64,000 nucleotides of DNA from DAOUJI01 sp965224415 (GTDB lineage Bacteria; Chloroflexota; Dehalococcoidia; Lucifugimonadales; JAGWBF01): assembly GCA_965224415.1 (NCBI GenBank), contig CBDCZB010000002.1, forward strand, positions 124,001 through 188,000, given 5' to 3'. The notes beneath the pieces are model-generated. The model had not been told where the DNA came from. It did not search any database and saw only the letters and a list, made by a program, of their open reading frames with translations. Shown here one piece after another: positions 62,459 to 64,000 of the stretch (positions within the stretch are counted from its first letter, which is position 1; each line of letters opens with the position of its first letter). The position numbers and the translations under genes are program-made.

Positions 62459-63184
62459 ATGAAGATTGTCGTTGCGCCATACGGTTGGGGTGAAGCGCGC
62501 CCCATCGATATTCTTTTGTTGTTAATGGACACTGCTTCTAGTTTGACCCAATCGCTCAAGAATCCCCTCACAGGCACTGTCGTTGTCGTGCCATCACTGT
62601 CTAGCAGTGAGAATCCAATGACTTACTATCGTGTTTCGACCGACCAACCTTTCTTCATCGAACTCACCGCACATGACAGGAAGTGGTCCCAATTTGCATA
62701 CCAATTCTCACATGAGTTCTGTCATGTTCTGTCGGACTACGAAAGATTGAGGGACAGTCCAAATAACTGGTTTCACGAGACTATCTGCGAATTGGCTTCT
62801 GTATTCACGCTTCGTCGCATGGCGGAGAGATGGCTTACGCAGCCGCCATATCCCAACTGGTCTGGTTACAGTGAATCCCTGGCTAGCTACGTTCAGGAGC
62901 GTCTGTCGAGCAAGGAGCATCAATTACCTACAGGCACGACACTTTCTACTTGGCTATCATTCGAGGAAGAAGGTTTACGCAAAGACTGTCGCATGAGAGA
63001 AAAGAACTCAGTTGTCGCATATTCCCTCTTGGCAATTTTCGAGAGTGATCCCGGAGGATGGAACGCCATCCGCAACCTGCCTGACTCTCCATCTATGTTC
63101 AAAGACTACATAGCTGAATGGCATGCGAGAGTCGAGCCTGCGGACAAGCCGTTCGTTAAGCGTATATCGGATGCGTTTGGCTAG
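62459..63184 (+). CDS. Orphan HExxH metallopeptidase-like protein
   Basis: The 241-residue protein carries a zinc-peptidase-type motif, HEFCH, at about residues 85-89 (QFSHEFCHVLSDYERL) and a possible third ligand downstream in WFHETICELASVF (Glu about 20 residues later), as in gluzincins. The region before it (VVVVPSLSSSENPMTYYRVS) looks like the strand edge of such folds. No signal peptide is seen, so it should be cytoplasmic. Its DNA is AT-richer than its neighbours and it has no operon partner, which suggests horizontal acquisition. I do not recognise a named family, and the substrate is unknown. Confidence 0.65.
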   Translation: MKIVVAPYGWGEARPIDILLLLMDTASSLTQSLKNPLTGTVVVVPSLSSSENPMTYYRVSTDQPFFIELTAHDRKWSQFAYQFSHEFCHVLSDYERLRDSPNNWFHETICELASVFTLRRMAERWLTQPPYPNWSGYSESLASYVQERLSSKEHQLPTGTTLSTWLSFEEEGLRKDCRMREKNSVVAYSLLAIFESDPGGWNAIRNLPDSPSMFKDYIAEWHARVEPADKPFVKRISDAFG

Positions 63185-63318
63185 GGGCCCTCTCATGCTC
63201 CACGGAAGCTCCAAGAGTTCAACATAAGTGAGAACCTGGACTGTGCTTACTTGGACATTGGTATAATCCCTGCTATTGACGTAGTTGCCATGGCATATAC
63301 CGAATTGAGAACAGACAC

Positions 63319-63609
63319 GTGACCAGGGATGACGTACTGGACTTGCTTAGAACGCACAAGCCGATTCTTGTGGAGCGTTTCGGCGTGAGCGAGCTGGCCC
63401 TTTATGGGTCTTTCGCTCGTGACCAGGCTACCGATACGAGCGACGTTGACATTCTGGTTCAGTTCGAAACGACACCCGATTGGCGGAACTACTTTGGAGC
63501 TCAGTTCTATCTGGAAGACCTGCTGGAACGACAGGTTGACTTCGCGATGGATGAAGAGCTGCGGACTTAGTTCCGGCCATACGCGGAGTGAGCCATGACC
63601 AATGTCTGA
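63319..63609 (+). pseudogene. MntA-like nucleotidyltransferase antitoxin with two nonsense codons
   Basis: From GTG at 63319 the frame encodes a minimal nucleotidyltransferase: VSELALYGSFARDQATDTSD then VDILVQFE, the GSx10DxD motif of MNT antitoxins that adenylylate HepT. It stops at TAG (63568-63570). Reading through gives FRPYAE, then TGA (63589-63591), then AMTNV and the natural TGA at 63607-63609, which overlaps the HepT start. Family members end with LRPY.ER-like sequence, so both internal stops are probably secondary. The 83-residue product up to the first stop still has the catalytic motif and might be partly functional. Confidence 0.8.
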
Positions 63610-63967
63610 TTCTGAGCACGAAAACCGGGACTGGCGTTTTTATGTCCAGGACATGATCGAATTCGGTGAAAAGGTCCTGTTGTATACAGATGGACTCACC
63701 GAGGATGCCTTCATCTCCGACAGCCGTATCTACGATGCCACCCTGCGCAACCTCCAACTGATCGGTAGAGCGGCATAGCCTGTTCCCTCAAGGGTGCGGG
63801 AAGCACACCCCGAGATTCCGTGGAGCAGCATGATCGAGACTCGAAACCGAGTGACTCACGACTATAGGAATATAGACGACAAGGTCGTGTGGAACATCAT
63901 TCAAGCCGATATCCCAGACCTGATCCCCAAACTGCATTGCCTATTGGATTCCGCAACATCAGAGTAA
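63602..63967 (+). pseudogene. HepT-like toxin with internal TAG
   Basis: From ATG at 63602 the frame reads WRFYVQDMIEFGEKVLLYTD, then DATLRNLQLIGRAA, then TAG at 63776-63778. The same frame continues VPSRVREAHPEIPWSSMIET, RNRVTHDYRNIDDKVVWNII and ends at 63965-63967. RNRVTHDY is the R-x4-6-H catalytic region of HepT RNases, placed after the stop, so the truncated product would lack the active site. The overlap with the MntA frame is the normal family arrangement. Confidence 0.85.
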
Positions 63968-64000
63968 ACACGCTGCCGTACGACTCCATAGGCGGCGGAC

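Noticed and set aside
63319..63967. Recoded TAG (stop reassigned to an amino acid)
   Set aside because: Other clear genes here end in TAG at their natural family length (for example the DUF7662-like gene at 1319-1321 and the amidohydrolase at 51464-51466), and a TGA is also present inside MntA. Point-mutation decay is simpler.

Overview
The window reads as a high-GC (roughly 60%) bacterial chromosome, most plausibly a Chloroflexota genome of the Dehalococcoidia/SAR202 type. That assignment is inference from gene content: two flavin-dependent luciferase-like monooxygenases, an Ldh-family dehydrogenase, a metal-dependent amidohydrolase, a PQQ-type sugar dehydrogenase lipoprotein, an orphan branched-chain-type binding lipoprotein and very large cadherin/FN3/GLUG surface proteins. 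There is no rRNA or phylogenetic marker to prove it.

Layout. 0-3.5 kb: a membrane-tethered HTH protein, a DUF7662-like/PIN pair (candidate toxin-antitoxin) and a large serine recombinase. 3.6-8.0 kb: a 1,463-aa exported cadherin-type protein built from a duplicated ~680-residue block. 8.6-11.2 kb: two IS630-family elements, one intact and one relative whose first catalytic Asp has become Tyr. 11.7-18.6 kb: a second serine recombinase with a ribbon-helix-helix partner, an unnamed HTH/coiled-coil protein, a protein with four tandem XRE-type HTH domains, a small XRE protein, and much repeat- and hairpin-rich non-coding DNA. This looks like an undescribed family of integrative element. 19.2-20.0 kb: a coiled-coil protein with a nuclease-like C-terminal domain. 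20.3-32.7 kb: a 4,131-aa exported protein of seven GLUG modules followed by cadherin and FN3 domains. 32.7-36.3 kb: an FN3 remnant split by a second IS630 copy, then a HigBA-like toxin-antitoxin pair with a small FN3 gene, bracketed by 40-bp near-identical repeats.

36.8-41.0 kb holds a PAS-LuxR regulator, a beta-carbonic anhydrase, a binding lipoprotein and a stretch of truncated transporter genes. 41.0-46.6 kb is a third giant cadherin-type protein ending in an EF-hand. 47.0-48.5 kb carries tRNA-Arg(CCU), tRNA-Trp(CCA) and RNase D. 48.6-51.5 kb is metabolic (monooxygenase, small secreted protein, amidohydrolase). 51.5-57.9 kb is a MacAB-type export operon broken twice: by a frameshift in the permease and by a third IS630 copy in the adaptor gene. 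58.0-62.2 kb carries a second monooxygenase, a HicBA-like pair, the sugar dehydrogenase and the Ldh-family dehydrogenase. The end holds an AT-richer HExxH protein and a decayed MntA-HepT pair with three nonsense codons.

The overall picture is a stable metabolic backbone repeatedly invaded by recombinase elements, IS630 copies and toxin-antitoxin modules, with visible gene decay. The least familiar material is the 11.7-18.6 kb element with its four-HTH protein. Next come the matched direct repeats at the 3' ends of the two recombinase genes, and the repeat-bracketed toxin-antitoxin/FN3 cassette.
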